Source of the DNA: Euborellia annulipes
Taxonomy: Eukaryota; Arthropoda; Insecta; Dermaptera; Anisolabididae
Assembly: GCA_023213315.1 (NCBI GenBank)
Contig: JAKCPI010000416.1
Coordinates: 1 to 64,000, forward strand
Direction: 5' to 3'
Length of the DNA: 64,000 nucleotides
This document shows, piece by piece, positions 20,698-33,900 of this stretch (its first letter is position 1; each line of letters starts with the position of its first letter). The position numbers and the translations under genes were made by a program. A model generated the notes under the pieces. The model had not been told where the DNA came from. It saw only the letters and a list, made by a program, of their open reading frames with translations, and did no database searches.

Positions 20698-23600
20698 TCA
20701 CAGAGTCTTCGCTCGGGACAGCAGATCTTCAATGAATTTCTGTTAAACAAAAATGAAAATATTAAAAAAATAAATGTTAACTCTAAGAAAAATTATTAAT
20801 TATAATTAGAATTTTTTTTTTATTTTGAAACCTCAAATGATTCCCGATAGTGTATATCAAGAGATGATAAACAATCAAAAGAAGCAAAAGGATTATTATG
20901 ACAGAACGTCAAGAAAAGAAGAACATTTTGAAGTAGGAGAGAAAATATTAGTACAAGATGTTAGGACGAAGTTATGGAGGCCAGGAGTTATTGATGAAAA
21001 ATTAGGTCAACCCAGATCATATGTGGTGAGAACATTTCAGGGTGAACAACAGTACAGAAGAAATTCTGTACATTTAAGGAAGTTGAAGTTCATCGCCAAT
21101 CATCATCCTCAATAAGAACCTCCGCTCGAAGAGTTTAATATATTAAAAATATAAATATATATTTTTATTTTATTGTAAATAGTTACAAATGTTTTTTATT
21201 GATATTGTTGTTTGTTTGAATGATATAAACTATTAAAAAAGTTGAGAAATTGTCTTTCTGATCAATTTTAATTTGGCTTATAAAACACTGGACACTATTT
21301 TTTTTGGCAGTATTTTGTTTTAAAATACAGTATTTGGAATAAAAATGCTTTATAGCGTTCAGGAGACGTAAGAATGATATAACTGGGAGTTTTTCCTTAT
21401 TGCAGGTTTTCGACAAACAGAATAAAAATAACTTTATTTTTCGTGAAAATTTTTTATTCATGATCCAGTAGCGCTAAGTTAGGGATGGAAAAGTCGACTC
21501 TGACTTTAGTCAAGAATCGATCTTTTACTGAAAATAATCGACTTTTTAAAATCGAGTTGAAACGCTATCAAGTCGATTAGAATCGATTACGACTTCGACT
21601 TTTTTTCTTACAATACTTTGTATTCGATGGTAACATAGTTTGTAACGTTTTCATTGATTGAATTTCATCTTTGTTTTAAAGCCTACACATAACACACCAA
21701 TCTTTCTAAGATCGGTTAGTGAAGATATGTGGCATTCTTACTTCCTTAATTTTAATGTTCGGTGCCATATCACGTGCGATTTCTTATTTTTTTATAAAAA
21801 TATTGAAAACAATATTTGTGTGTGTAAAATGTTTAAATACTTAATAAATCTTAAATAAATAAATATATTTAATATTTACTGAGTATCTCCTAAGCACGAA
21901 AGTCGAAAAGTCGACTTTCAAAAATGATTAATCGATTCCGAGAATCGAAAAATATCAACTCGATTCTAAAATCGATAATCGACTTTTCGAGCGCCTTTTT
22001 CATCCCTAAACTAAGTCCCTGGTTTCGGCCACAGAGGGCCATCGTCAGGTCTGTGAACAAACTGTAATATCATGTTTGTCAGAGGGGAACAATAGTATAA
22101 AATTTTTTTTATATTTTACATAGAAAATTTTGTATAAAAATATACTCTTTCTAATGAAATTATATTATTATTGAAATTTTTGTATTTTAAGTATTTTGTA
22201 TTTCAACTATATCAAATAAAATTCTTTCGTATTTTATGTAACTTTTGTATTTATTTAAAAGGATTGTTGGCATTAGGCCACCAGCCATTTTTGCCACCGC
22301 TACAATGTTTGTATTTCAAAATACTCATTTTTGAGCACTTCTCATAGTCTTGCAAATTAATACAGCCCCAGAGGGGCATATAAAATTTTTTTCTTAAATA
22401 TTTTAAGCTAAGTTATTTTTTTTTTTTTGGATAATTATCATTTTTTATTATTTTATTGAGAGTATTTTTTAGAATTGAATTTTTTGGACCTTTTTTTTTG
22501 TGTTTAAGGCCTTTATTTTTTTTGATGGTGAATCAATTTTCAATTCGTTACTAAGTTGAGTGAATTTTTGCCTCTCATTGGATACAACAATAAATTTGAT
22601 TGATTCTGAATATATGTGAGATTCAACTCGAATTTTAATTTGTTTTTCAACAATACCACTGAGTATTTAATATTATTCACCCTTTTGTTTACCGGAAATA
22701 GTATTTATTTAAAATTTGAGAGAAATCGTCAAAGGGAATATTGAAAAAATTAAAAAAAACTAAAAAAACGCATTGAATTTAAAATTTCAAAAAAAATCCT
22801 TAGAGCCGTTTTCGAGAAATGATGTTCTTACATATAAACAAATAAACGTACATTGCTCGTTTAATAGTATAATATTTGAAACGTCTTGTTTAATTAAACA
22901 AAAAACCAGGGTTTCAAAAAAAATTTAGTTATTAATTAAACAACGTTATTCAGAGAATATAATTTTGCAAATATGATAAATGACAAAATAATAAATTCAT
23001 ATATTCTAAAAAAGAACGCCAATTCCCTAGTTACGTCTTTCTTTCTGTATAATAAAGAAAAGAAATGTTTATTATTTATTTAAAATTCCATTTGCTTTCT
23101 TTTCTGTTTGTAATCCCCTGTTATTTTAGCATACTAGAAACTGTGGTCAGGTATTATTATTTTTTATTAAAATTTAATTTCAAATATATTGACGTAACGT
23201 TTTTTTACTCTTTATAAAAATAAATATCCTAAATTGAAAATGAAATCCCTAGAGATTAGGATATAAGAGCAAGATGGAAAAAGAGAATAAATAAACACTC
23301 GTATGATCTTAAAGAGAGAGAGTAAGCATCAAGATAAGTAAGCATTAGAAAGAGTAAAAGCGCAAAAAAGGAAGACAAGCACAAGCACTTGCGGAAACTT
23401 ACTAGCTTAATAATCCAGTTAGTAATTAACCGAAGCAATAAACGGAATAAGGAATAGGGTCAAAAAGCGAAGTAGAGAGCTTTTCGTTAATAGTTAGTAA
23501 TTAAGTAAATAGTAATCGATTATTATCAGGCCAGTAGTTGCTTAATTATCGAATTCTTCTGAATATTACTTATTACTCTAAAATGGCCGGTTTTTCATAT

Positions 23601-26600
23601 TTGATTAGGTAACAAAGAATTAACGTTTTTATAAATCAAATAATAGTGAGAAAGTATTGCGATCATGTCTAGAGATATTGATGGATATACACGTTTTAAG
23701 GCAGAGTTTTCCAAACTGAGAGGGGCGAACTAGCCTAAGGGGAGGCAAAAATACTAACCACAGGGAGAAATTTCCAAATTCATGTTTTATAAAAAAATAA
23801 ATTATATATATAAATTTATATTTTTTAGCATTAAAAATATGTTTTTGTATTATTTTATAAAATGAAGGAGGGGGGAGGCGTCATACGATTAAATATTTTT
23901 AAGGGAGTCGTTGTAACATAAAGTTTGAAAACCACTGTTAAGGCCCCTGAGTCCAAAAAAGTAGTTTTCGCAAATTGGTCTGTGTGTGTGTGTGTGTGTG
24001 TGTGTATGTACCGATTTTTAGCTTGAAGGAAATTAAACTACGACGTTGAAATTTTATATTTAAGTTAAGTACACTCCCGGACAGTTAAAATAAGCTTTTG
24101 AACAAAATCGGCCAACAAGTAGGCCTACTAGTACTTTTTCAGTTTTTTCTCGATTTTCTCAAAATTGACCCTAACGATTTTGATTGAAATTCATAAATCA
24201 ACTATTTTTTATTTTATTTATTTTATTTTTATTTTATATTTAAGTTAGGTACCCCCTGGGACGTAACAGGAACCTTTTAAACAAAATCGTTTAAAAAGTA
24301 CTAATACTTTACTGATGTACTTTTTCAGTTTTTTTTTTATTTTTTTAAAATTCGCTCCAACGTTTTTGTTTAAAGTTCGCTCCAACGATTTTGTTTAAAA
24401 TTCATAAATCATTTTTTACATGCTCTTTAAAATGTATATTCTCATTTTGCCCTTGAAATCTTTTGAAGCACACTTTACTCTTGTACTTAATAGAAAAGAT
24501 AGGAGAAATGGTTGTCATGATAACGGTGTTTAATATGTTTTCCCATTTTGATTAAAATTCATAAATAAACTATTTTTTAGATGTTATTTAAAAATTATAT
24601 CAGTAAAATTTTTCATGAAAATTCTTTGAAGTACACTTTACTGATGTAGTATTTGAGATTTTTCAAATTCATTTTTCGGCCCTTTCTTCCATAGAGCCAA
24701 TGTTAAATCCCTATGGGGATTTGCATGTAAATATCGATTCTCTTTGGAACTTTTTACACATTGAAATTTTTTTTTCCAATTCTTATGAAATTATATAGCC
24801 TATTTATTTAGGATTCTCTTTTGTCTATAAAACATCCAAATGAGATTAAATTTTTGAAAAATAACCATATTTTATTTCAAGCAGTCAACATTTAAAATAT
24901 AGTAATTTAACACAGAACCTATGGAATGAATTTGAATCAATTGACTTGTTTCTTTCTCTTATTTACTTATGAAAGTGGTTGTTTGGACCTAAGGTGCTAT
25001 GGGAAACTAAATATATATCGAGAAAAGAAATTCCGGTGTACACAACTTTGGATTACCGAAAGTAAGAGAAAGTTGTGTACTGTGCGTTAATCACACCAAA
25101 TTTATTCTAATATACAGTAGTTAGTTAACTATAATATCAACATTTAAACTACAAATTAGTTAAGTAACTAACTAAACATGAAAAATAAGCCTATGAAAGA
25201 ATCTGCCTACTTTCTATCATAATAATTAGAAGCTTCTCTTGAATAATATTTTAATTAATCCTAATCATTTTCAAAATGAATATTGTTTCACCATATGCCC
25301 ATGCGCATTTTGTTTTGCATACGTGATTTCAAATTTACCAAGCTCTATTAATAATTTTAATGTTTGATTTCGGGATGTCAGCACTGAGAGGAAATATAGA
25401 AGAAATAGATGAAAAAATATGATGATTAATTCTTCCATCTTGGTCTTATTGCTACGTATATGGGGTCGGCAATTTTATTTTTAATGAAAGGAAAAGACAG
25501 CCGGGTCTGATGTCTTGACGCTTAAGGAAAAAAGGCTGACATACAGCAAAGGGAGAAATGTTTATTTACAAATTAACAAAAAATCAAGAGGACTTTATAG
25601 GAAGCCCTAAAAAGCAATAAACATTTTTCAATTAGAATTTGAACGCATTTTTTTCATCACCTATCTGATAAAAAAAAAAATCACAGATATAAAAACGAAA
25701 CAATAAATATTTTTATCATTGTTATCAAATTTATCAACAACGTGAAATATTCGATAAGCTCTGTCTTAGCAAATACATAATTTTAATTTTAGATTTGAAC
25801 ACGACGGAATTCTTTCTGAGTCGAATTTCCAAAAGACCAGCTTTGGTTTGAAATATAAATTCATCAGTAATTTTGAAAATTACTAAAACTAAACCCTGAA
25901 CATTAAACAAATTTAATTACAGTTTATGTCCTTTTGTAACAAGATGAATAGCAGCCAGCCATGGAGAAATAATTAAATTTTATTTTGAACGCCTGTCGCG
26001 TTCTTCTTCGGGACATTCTATTGTCAAAAGAAAATTACAAATGTTGAGGATGTTTGCCAATTTGTGATTTTTAAATGACATGACAAGAAAGCTCGCATCA
26101 AACTCACACGCCATGTCATTTTAAAAATCACAAACATTAATGTCTTTAATTTTGTCAAAAAATGATTACATCACTTCTGACTTAATTGAAATTATAGAGT
26201 TAAGATTCGATATTGAGCTAGAGAGAATTTAACATAGAGACGAGTTTATAAATTAAGATACTGGCTTTTTGTCTCCCCCTGGACTTTGGCCAAGCATGGC
26301 TGGATAAGTTAAGAGGATTGGTGACATGAAGGGTATCTGGCATAAGGATTTATATTAATAGACAAAATAAAGGGCAGCGACCTCAAATAAAAATAGAAAA
26401 AACTCAAGATCAATTTTTGAAAATTAGTCTTTAATTTTGGTTCAGTAATTTTATATGCCAAAATAAATGAAAATGGATAAATAAATTTGTTTAATTTTTC
26501 AAACAACTTGCTTTAAATTTATAGTGGTAACCGTTGGCTCTAGTTGAAACATTATTTAATTTGAATAGGAAACGTAGCAGCCAAGGAAATTAAATAAAAA

Positions 26601-29600
26601 ACATTTATTAGAATGAGGTAGATAGCTGAGTAGATCTTGTAGTAAGGAAGGAAGAAAAGAGCGATTGCAGCTACTTTTTATTTCGTTTATTAATTAATCA
26701 CTTCAAGCCGACGTTCCGGTCAGAGGATGGTCGTGTACCGGGCCGAAACGTCGGCTTGAATTGATTAATAAGCGAAATAAAAGTAGCTGCAATCGCTCTT
26801 TTCTTTCTTCCTTACTATTAAAAAACTTTTATTTAATTAATTATTCATCGACGTTTCGGTCGCCAATCAGGATCTTTATCAGGACCAATGGTCAAAAATA
26901 TTTATTTTTTGGCAATAACATAAGAATATAATTTTTTTTACAATGTTATGGATGCACTTACTATTAATTGTTAAAATACTGCATATTCAGTATTGTTTTT
27001 AATTGACAATGGCAATTAAAAAAAAGTATATTCTTATTTATAAATGTTATTGTTAAAAAATAAATATGTTTTAACATAGGTTCTGATGAATGTGATGATT
27101 GGCTACCGAAACGTCGACGATTAATAATTAAATAAAAGTTTTTTGGCTGCTAAATCTATTTTTTTTTAAAGTCTACAGCCACTTTCATCTTTATTATTTA
27201 ATTAGGTAAATTAAAACCCAAATGATACAAATATTTGTTAAATTTAAACTATCGTAGGATCTAGTTGAAATATTATGAATATATGTATGAATGAAAATTA
27301 AAAACACTAGGTTATAAGTGTGAAAGAATTTATTAAGTATTAAAAATGTTAATTAATTTTTGAAACTTATAACCTAGTGTTTGGTAATAAAATATAAAAA
27401 TTTTTCTTTTTTTTTTTTGAATTCTAATGTACTAGCGACACAAAAAATCTGGTGTGACAAGCACAGAACACAACTAAGAGAAAGTTGTGTGCTGTGAGAT
27501 TAGTTATACCAGATATTTAAGTTTAAACTTAAAATGGTAATAATATAGGATATTATAAAAATAATTACTTCCTTGACCTAAATATATGGTCTTAAAAATT
27601 TAAGAATAATACAGATTATTTGTATGTGACGCGAAGTATTATAAGATCGGCAGATATGCAAAAATCGGTAAACCAGTGATCGATAAATAAACTACAACAT
27701 GCATACTATAAAATTCTTTCCCTATAAATTCAAATGCAAATTCAAAATTAAATTTTAAAATCAATTGGACTTAGGGTTGGTTTCTTCACATCTAATTAAC
27801 TAGCTATCCCTCGATTAAGCTAATTCTTTTCAAATCTAGTCAAGATTAAATAAGAGCCCAGATCGTAGTTAATTAGCAAAGACCCAAAGTTCGGTAAAGG
27901 GGCCTTGTTTATTTATTACTTTCTCTTACATATATATGTGAATATATAGAGAGAAAATATTGGATTCATTTCATGTTTATATTTTTATTTTATTTATTTA
28001 TTTATTTTTTTCTCTTAAATGTGAAATATTTTTGTAATTCTTAAACATGCAGTAGTATTTTCGAATGTATAATTTACTAGTAATTATTTTCCCTATAATT
28101 GGAAATAATCTTATATCACTAAATAAATAAATAAATAAAATCGATGTACTAATAATTTACTGATGCCCTTTTTCAGTTTTTTCTTAAAATTCACTCCAAT
28201 GATTTTGGCTAAAATTCATTAATCAATTATTTTTTAGATGCTCTTTAAAATTTATATTCTCATTTTGCTATTGAAATCTTCTGAAGACCACTTTACTCTT
28301 GTACTTCATAGGAAAGATAGAAGAAATGGTTGCCATGGTAACAAAATATAAATATTTTCCCATAATTATAAATTTTACATATTGAAATTCGAATGTACTG
28401 TCGGAAACTAAATATATGTCGACACAAAAAATCTAGTGCGACCAGTCACACCAGATTTTTTTTTTTTAATTTTTAATATTTATTTTAATTATTTTTAATT
28501 TTAATTTTGAAAAATTTTTATGAGTTGGTAACTTCATTAAAGCTTTTCTTATACCTCAGATAGCTAATTATATGTGAAAAAAATAATCATTTTAACTCAA
28601 AGATTAAGCGTGTTCACTCTATAGATGATTTGCTATCTGTCGGAGAAGTTTGCTAGTTGACTAGATGTGAAGCAACCCCCTTAACTCCAACTGTTAACTT
28701 TAACTAAAAAATAATAATGAAGAGATTCTTATTATTTACATTTCTCTATTTAATTTTAGTTGCATTTGGAATTGAAACTTATTAATGAATAAATAAATAA
28801 ATATTAACGGTGATTTATTTTATATTTAATAATAGGGATAGGGTTGGTAAAAACTTTTTTTTGCCTCATTTGGAGTAAAAAATAAAATTTCAATTAAAAA
28901 ACTATCAAAATATATGTTCAAAAAAAAAATGTTATTAGCCCCCCTCCGCCCCCCTCTCTCTCTCCTGAATCGATTTTTTCAAAAATAGCCAAAAGCATTT
29001 TAAAAAAATGAGAGTATGCTTATATATTATTATTATTATTATTAATATTATGGATGTTATTTTTTAGTTTAATCGAAAACATTAATTATTATAGCAATAT
29101 AAAAAAAAAAAAAAACATTCAGTGACAGGATTAAGCAGGGCAAGCCTGCGGGTAGCTGTCTGTTTCTCTCTCGCTCTGATTAATTCATTCATTCATTGAC
29201 TCTTCAGTAAAACAAATTGCGCCCCAAAGAAATAAACACTTCAAAAATTTTATACGTTGAAAGTAAATTTTTTTGTATGATTCTTAACCGAAATGTTTAA
29301 ATCAAATTTAATTGTAATATGAATATTTAAGAAAATTTGCGTCGAGTGCTCAGAGTACTCCTAGTAAGCAGGCAACCAAAATATCTTGCCTTATAATACG
29401 CTTGCTGCCTCACTCTCTTTCAACAAGGATTTCTATTTCTATTTTATTTGCACAATGAATTTTGAAACAAACAAAGAGTGTATTGTATTGTGAAGTTCTA
29501 AGTATATTTATTATTAATCTACATGGTGAAAATTTAATATTTAAAGAATTTATTATTCATAATAGAAGCTTTGATATTTTTGTTTGATAAAAATGTATCA

Positions 29601-30913
29601 TATTGTGTGATTAATAAAAGAAATTAGAAATGAAATTATTAAAAAAAAAAAAAAAATAGAAAGTTGTATGATAATATTAATTTCTCTTGATAAAAAAAAA
29701 AATCTAAAGCATATATTGTTAGAAATTTAAAAAACCTCTAGAAAAAATCTGGTGTGACTGGCCCCACAGCACACAACTTTCGATTACCGAAGGTGTTCTG
29801 TGCTTGTCATACCAGTTTTTTGTGTCGAAAAATATTTAGTTTCCGACAGTACGGTACTTTTGAATTCAAGATGTAAAATTTATAAACAGAAAAATATTTA
29901 TATTTTGTTACCATGGCAACCATTTATCCTATCTTTTCTATGAAGTACAAGAGTAAAGTGTGCCTCAAAAGATTTCAAGGGCAAAATGAGAATATACATT
30001 TGAAAGAGCATTTAAAAAATAGTTGAATTATGAATTTTAATCAAAATCGTTAGGATTTGCTCAGGGGCCCACATCTTGTGGGTACGTGGATGGCGACCAC
30101 GAGCTGCCCGAGCTGGGACTGACAGTCCTTCTGTTCTTTATGTCTGTCCCTTCCTTCTATATTTTCAACAGGCGTCAGACCGTGCGACGGGCCTGTCTGT
30201 TCTATTTCTTCCGGTCGTAAAAAACCCAGACCCCTTTCCCGCCGATCCCGCATCTCGACATCGAATTTTTGACATGAATCCAATACTTTCTCACTATATA
30301 TATATATAGGTAAGAGGAAGTAAAAATAAGTTCAAAAAGGTAGAAAGACACAACCCATTCCTCTAGAGAGTTTTGATGATGTAAATTTTATTCTACCACT
30401 AGACAACAGAAACGCACTCGGCTATTTGAGTGTGAGAAAGCTAAATATAATTTTTGTACATACCAATTTATGATAATTCTGTTTTCCATTTGCACTTTCC
30501 TCTCTTTAATCAAGTGCACTTACAATTATTCTAAATTATCAATATTCGCGTGACATTGAATTGGAATTGCACTTGTGACGTCATCTCGAGTGAATAACCA
30601 TTTGATAAACAAAGTTTAATTTAATATAAGAAATTATGAAGGGGTGTGTTTTAAGATTTTTTTGTATTATAAAAAAAAAATCCATCAAAATCTCGACATC
30701 GAATTTTTGACATGATCGCAATACTTTCTCTCTCTATATATTTCATATATAGGGTAAGAGAAAGTAAAAAAGAAGCTTCTTTCATCGAGTGTGAAAATAA
30801 TTTATTTGCACGTTCAATCAACTTGTTTTTTTAATTATTAGATTTTTCAGTTCACTAGAAAGGGTGTATGCTTCAAAAAAGATTTTTTCAACTAAAAGTA
30901 ATAGCCACGTGTG

Positions 30914-30969
<56 letters not shown>

Positions 30970-33900
30970 TCATAACATGAGTCATTTAGAAAAGAATTAA
31001 TTTCGAATTTATTTCCATACAATGGGCACATTGAAATTAGTCCACTTGTTTGTTACTCATTTCGTTTGCTTATCATCGATATGCCTCAATGAAAAATATC
31101 TTTCTCAACGGTTTTATTAAATTTTATTGAAAAAGATATTAAATTTTGATATTTAATTACTATAAATAAATGGACGGTGAATAAAAAAAATTTCTTAATT
31201 AAAAAAAATCTGGTGTGACTGGTCGCACAGCACACAACTTTCTCTAACCCTTCGGTAAGAGAAATTTTTGTACTGTGCTTGTCAAATTTTTTCGTGTCGA
31301 GATATTTTTAGTTTCCCATTGCACCTTAGTTCCAAATTTGCATTTTAAATGATGATTGCTTGAAATAAACTATGGTTATTTTTCAAAATTTTTATCTTAT
31401 ATTTGGATATTTTATATACATTAGAGAATCTTAAATAAATACAAAATTTCATAAGAATTGGAATTTTTTTTTAAATGTGTAAAAGGTTCCAAAGTGGACT
31501 TTTTGAATCGAAATTAACATGCAAATCCCCATAAGGATTTAACATTGGCTCTATGGAAGGAAGAGCCGGAAAATGGATTTGAAAAATCGGAAATACATCA
31601 ATAAAGTGCACTTCAAACAATTTTCACGAAAAATTTTACTGATACATATTTTAAAGGGCATATGAAAAATAGTTTATTTATGAATTTTAGTCAAAGTCAT
31701 TAAAGCCAATTTTGTGAAAATCGAAAAAAACTGAAATGCTACATCAGTAAAGTGTACTTAAAAGAATTTTCACGAAAAATTTTACTGGTATACTTTTTAA
31801 AGAGCATGTAAAAAATAATTGATTTATGAATTTTAAACAAATTAGTTGGAGCGAATTTTGAGAAAATCGAAAAAAACTTACAAAGTACATTAGTAAAGTA
31901 CTAGTACTTTTTGGCGGATTTTGTTCAAAAGCTTATTTTCACCCCTTGAGGGGTGGGTGGAGGGAGAATAACTTAAATATAACAATTTAACCTCAAAGCT
32001 CTTTTCCTTCATGCTTAAAATGTCCACACAGACACACACAGAGACCATTTTTCGGGACCCACTTTTCTGGACTCAGGGGACGTCAAAACGTGTATATCCA
32101 TCAAAATCTCGATATCGAATTTTCGACATGATCGCAATACTTTCTAATAAATCAAGCAATAATTATTCTACCTTTAACATGAAAAAATCAAGAAAATGTA
32201 TATAATTTTTTTTTCTAATTTGATTCATTAAATATTCATCTCAAACGAATTGTTATTAAAATGATTAGAAAATATCCATTAATAGCTATAATTATAATCC
32301 GGAAGAGGTTATTAATATAAATTAATACTTACATTAACTTCATTAACGGATCTCTTGGCATCGGTGAGCAAATTCTGAAACAAATCAGATATAACGATTG
32401 AAATATTTCGTAAGAAAAAAAAATCCAAAAATATTTAATTAATTGATAATCATATATCAATAATAGTTGAAGAAATAAAATTTGTTATTAGATATAAATG
32501 TTTGTCCTATCTATGATTAAAAAGTGATTAACAAATGCTTACTAGTAAAAAAATTGATAAACAAAGAAGATATAGTATTATTTATGACTCCTACTAATAT
32601 CTAGTAGTAAAATTAAGTTAATATAAAAAAAACTAATCATTAGATTTTATTTTAATTAAAAAAATTAATTTATTCTATCAGTAAGAATTTGTTTGAGATG
32701 TGAACCTTTTTGGCCTTTATATTACTATGTGTATAATTTAAATAAATTTTGGTTTAGTAAGTTTTCGATTAATTGCTCTTGTTTGTGCAGTTATTTAGAG
32801 TAAATAAGAGTGGCCTCTAAATTTGTATCTTAAATTAAGAGGCTTCAGGAAGGCACTTTAGTCCGAAACTACTGAGGCATTTTAAAGTATTTTGTTATGC
32901 GTTTTTTTTAATGATTTAAATTCGTAAGCATTTTACCTAATTGATTGCTTTTTTAAAATTACGATTAATTAAAAAAATTTTTTTTTTATATTTAAGAAAA
33001 TGTAAAAATCTATATTTTAAAAATTGTAATTTTTTTTTTGAATCTAAACATGTAAAAATCATTAATATCCAACCTAAACAATTAAATAAAGTGTTGACCA
33101 AGCCAAAAATAAATTTCGTATTTATTTAAAAATTAACGGCCAAATAGTTCAGCACTCTTGCTAAAGATGGCAGGCTAGTCTAGCAGCCGGCATTATCAGA
33201 TGACTTATAAGCCTATATTTATATGCTGTTATAAATTTTATATAATATTTATAAACTATTATTAAAAGATCAACGAAAATCAAACAAAATACATGAGATT
33301 AAATATAGCCCTACCATTCTGCCATCTGTTGGCAAATTTTCGAAAAAGTTGGGCTTTTTGGCTAAATTATTAAGACCCCCTAACGCCATCTTATCGGCAA
33401 AAACATGATAACAGCTTGTCTCCTGAACTACTTTAAATAAATTTTGTCTTTTTTTTTTTAATAAATTAAATTTATTATAAAAAATAAAAGGTAATGGACA
33501 GACAAATTTACTGATTGGCTAGAGCACACCTTCTTTTAGCAATAATACAATAATTACTTCTTTCCCTTAAACGGTTTGCAAAAATGAATCCCGTGTTTGC
33601 CAGTTGGGTTGCCTAACTACTGTGCGTTAAGAAATTCCAATCTTTCTCATATAGAAAAAGCGAGGGTGAATGAAACGTTTGAATTATTATTCAAAAAGAC
33701 GCAGTTTGCCGACCCCTATTCTAGATAATATCTATGTTTATTATCATATTTATTTTCAAGTCATTCTGTAAGCTCTGATTTATTGGAGTATAAATTTTTG
33801 AACAATAATAATTGCTTTCATCGTGGGAAATAGATTCATGTTTGAAATTCAACGAATGAATAAAACAAAATTTTTTTTTATTAAAGCAATCATCTCCTCC

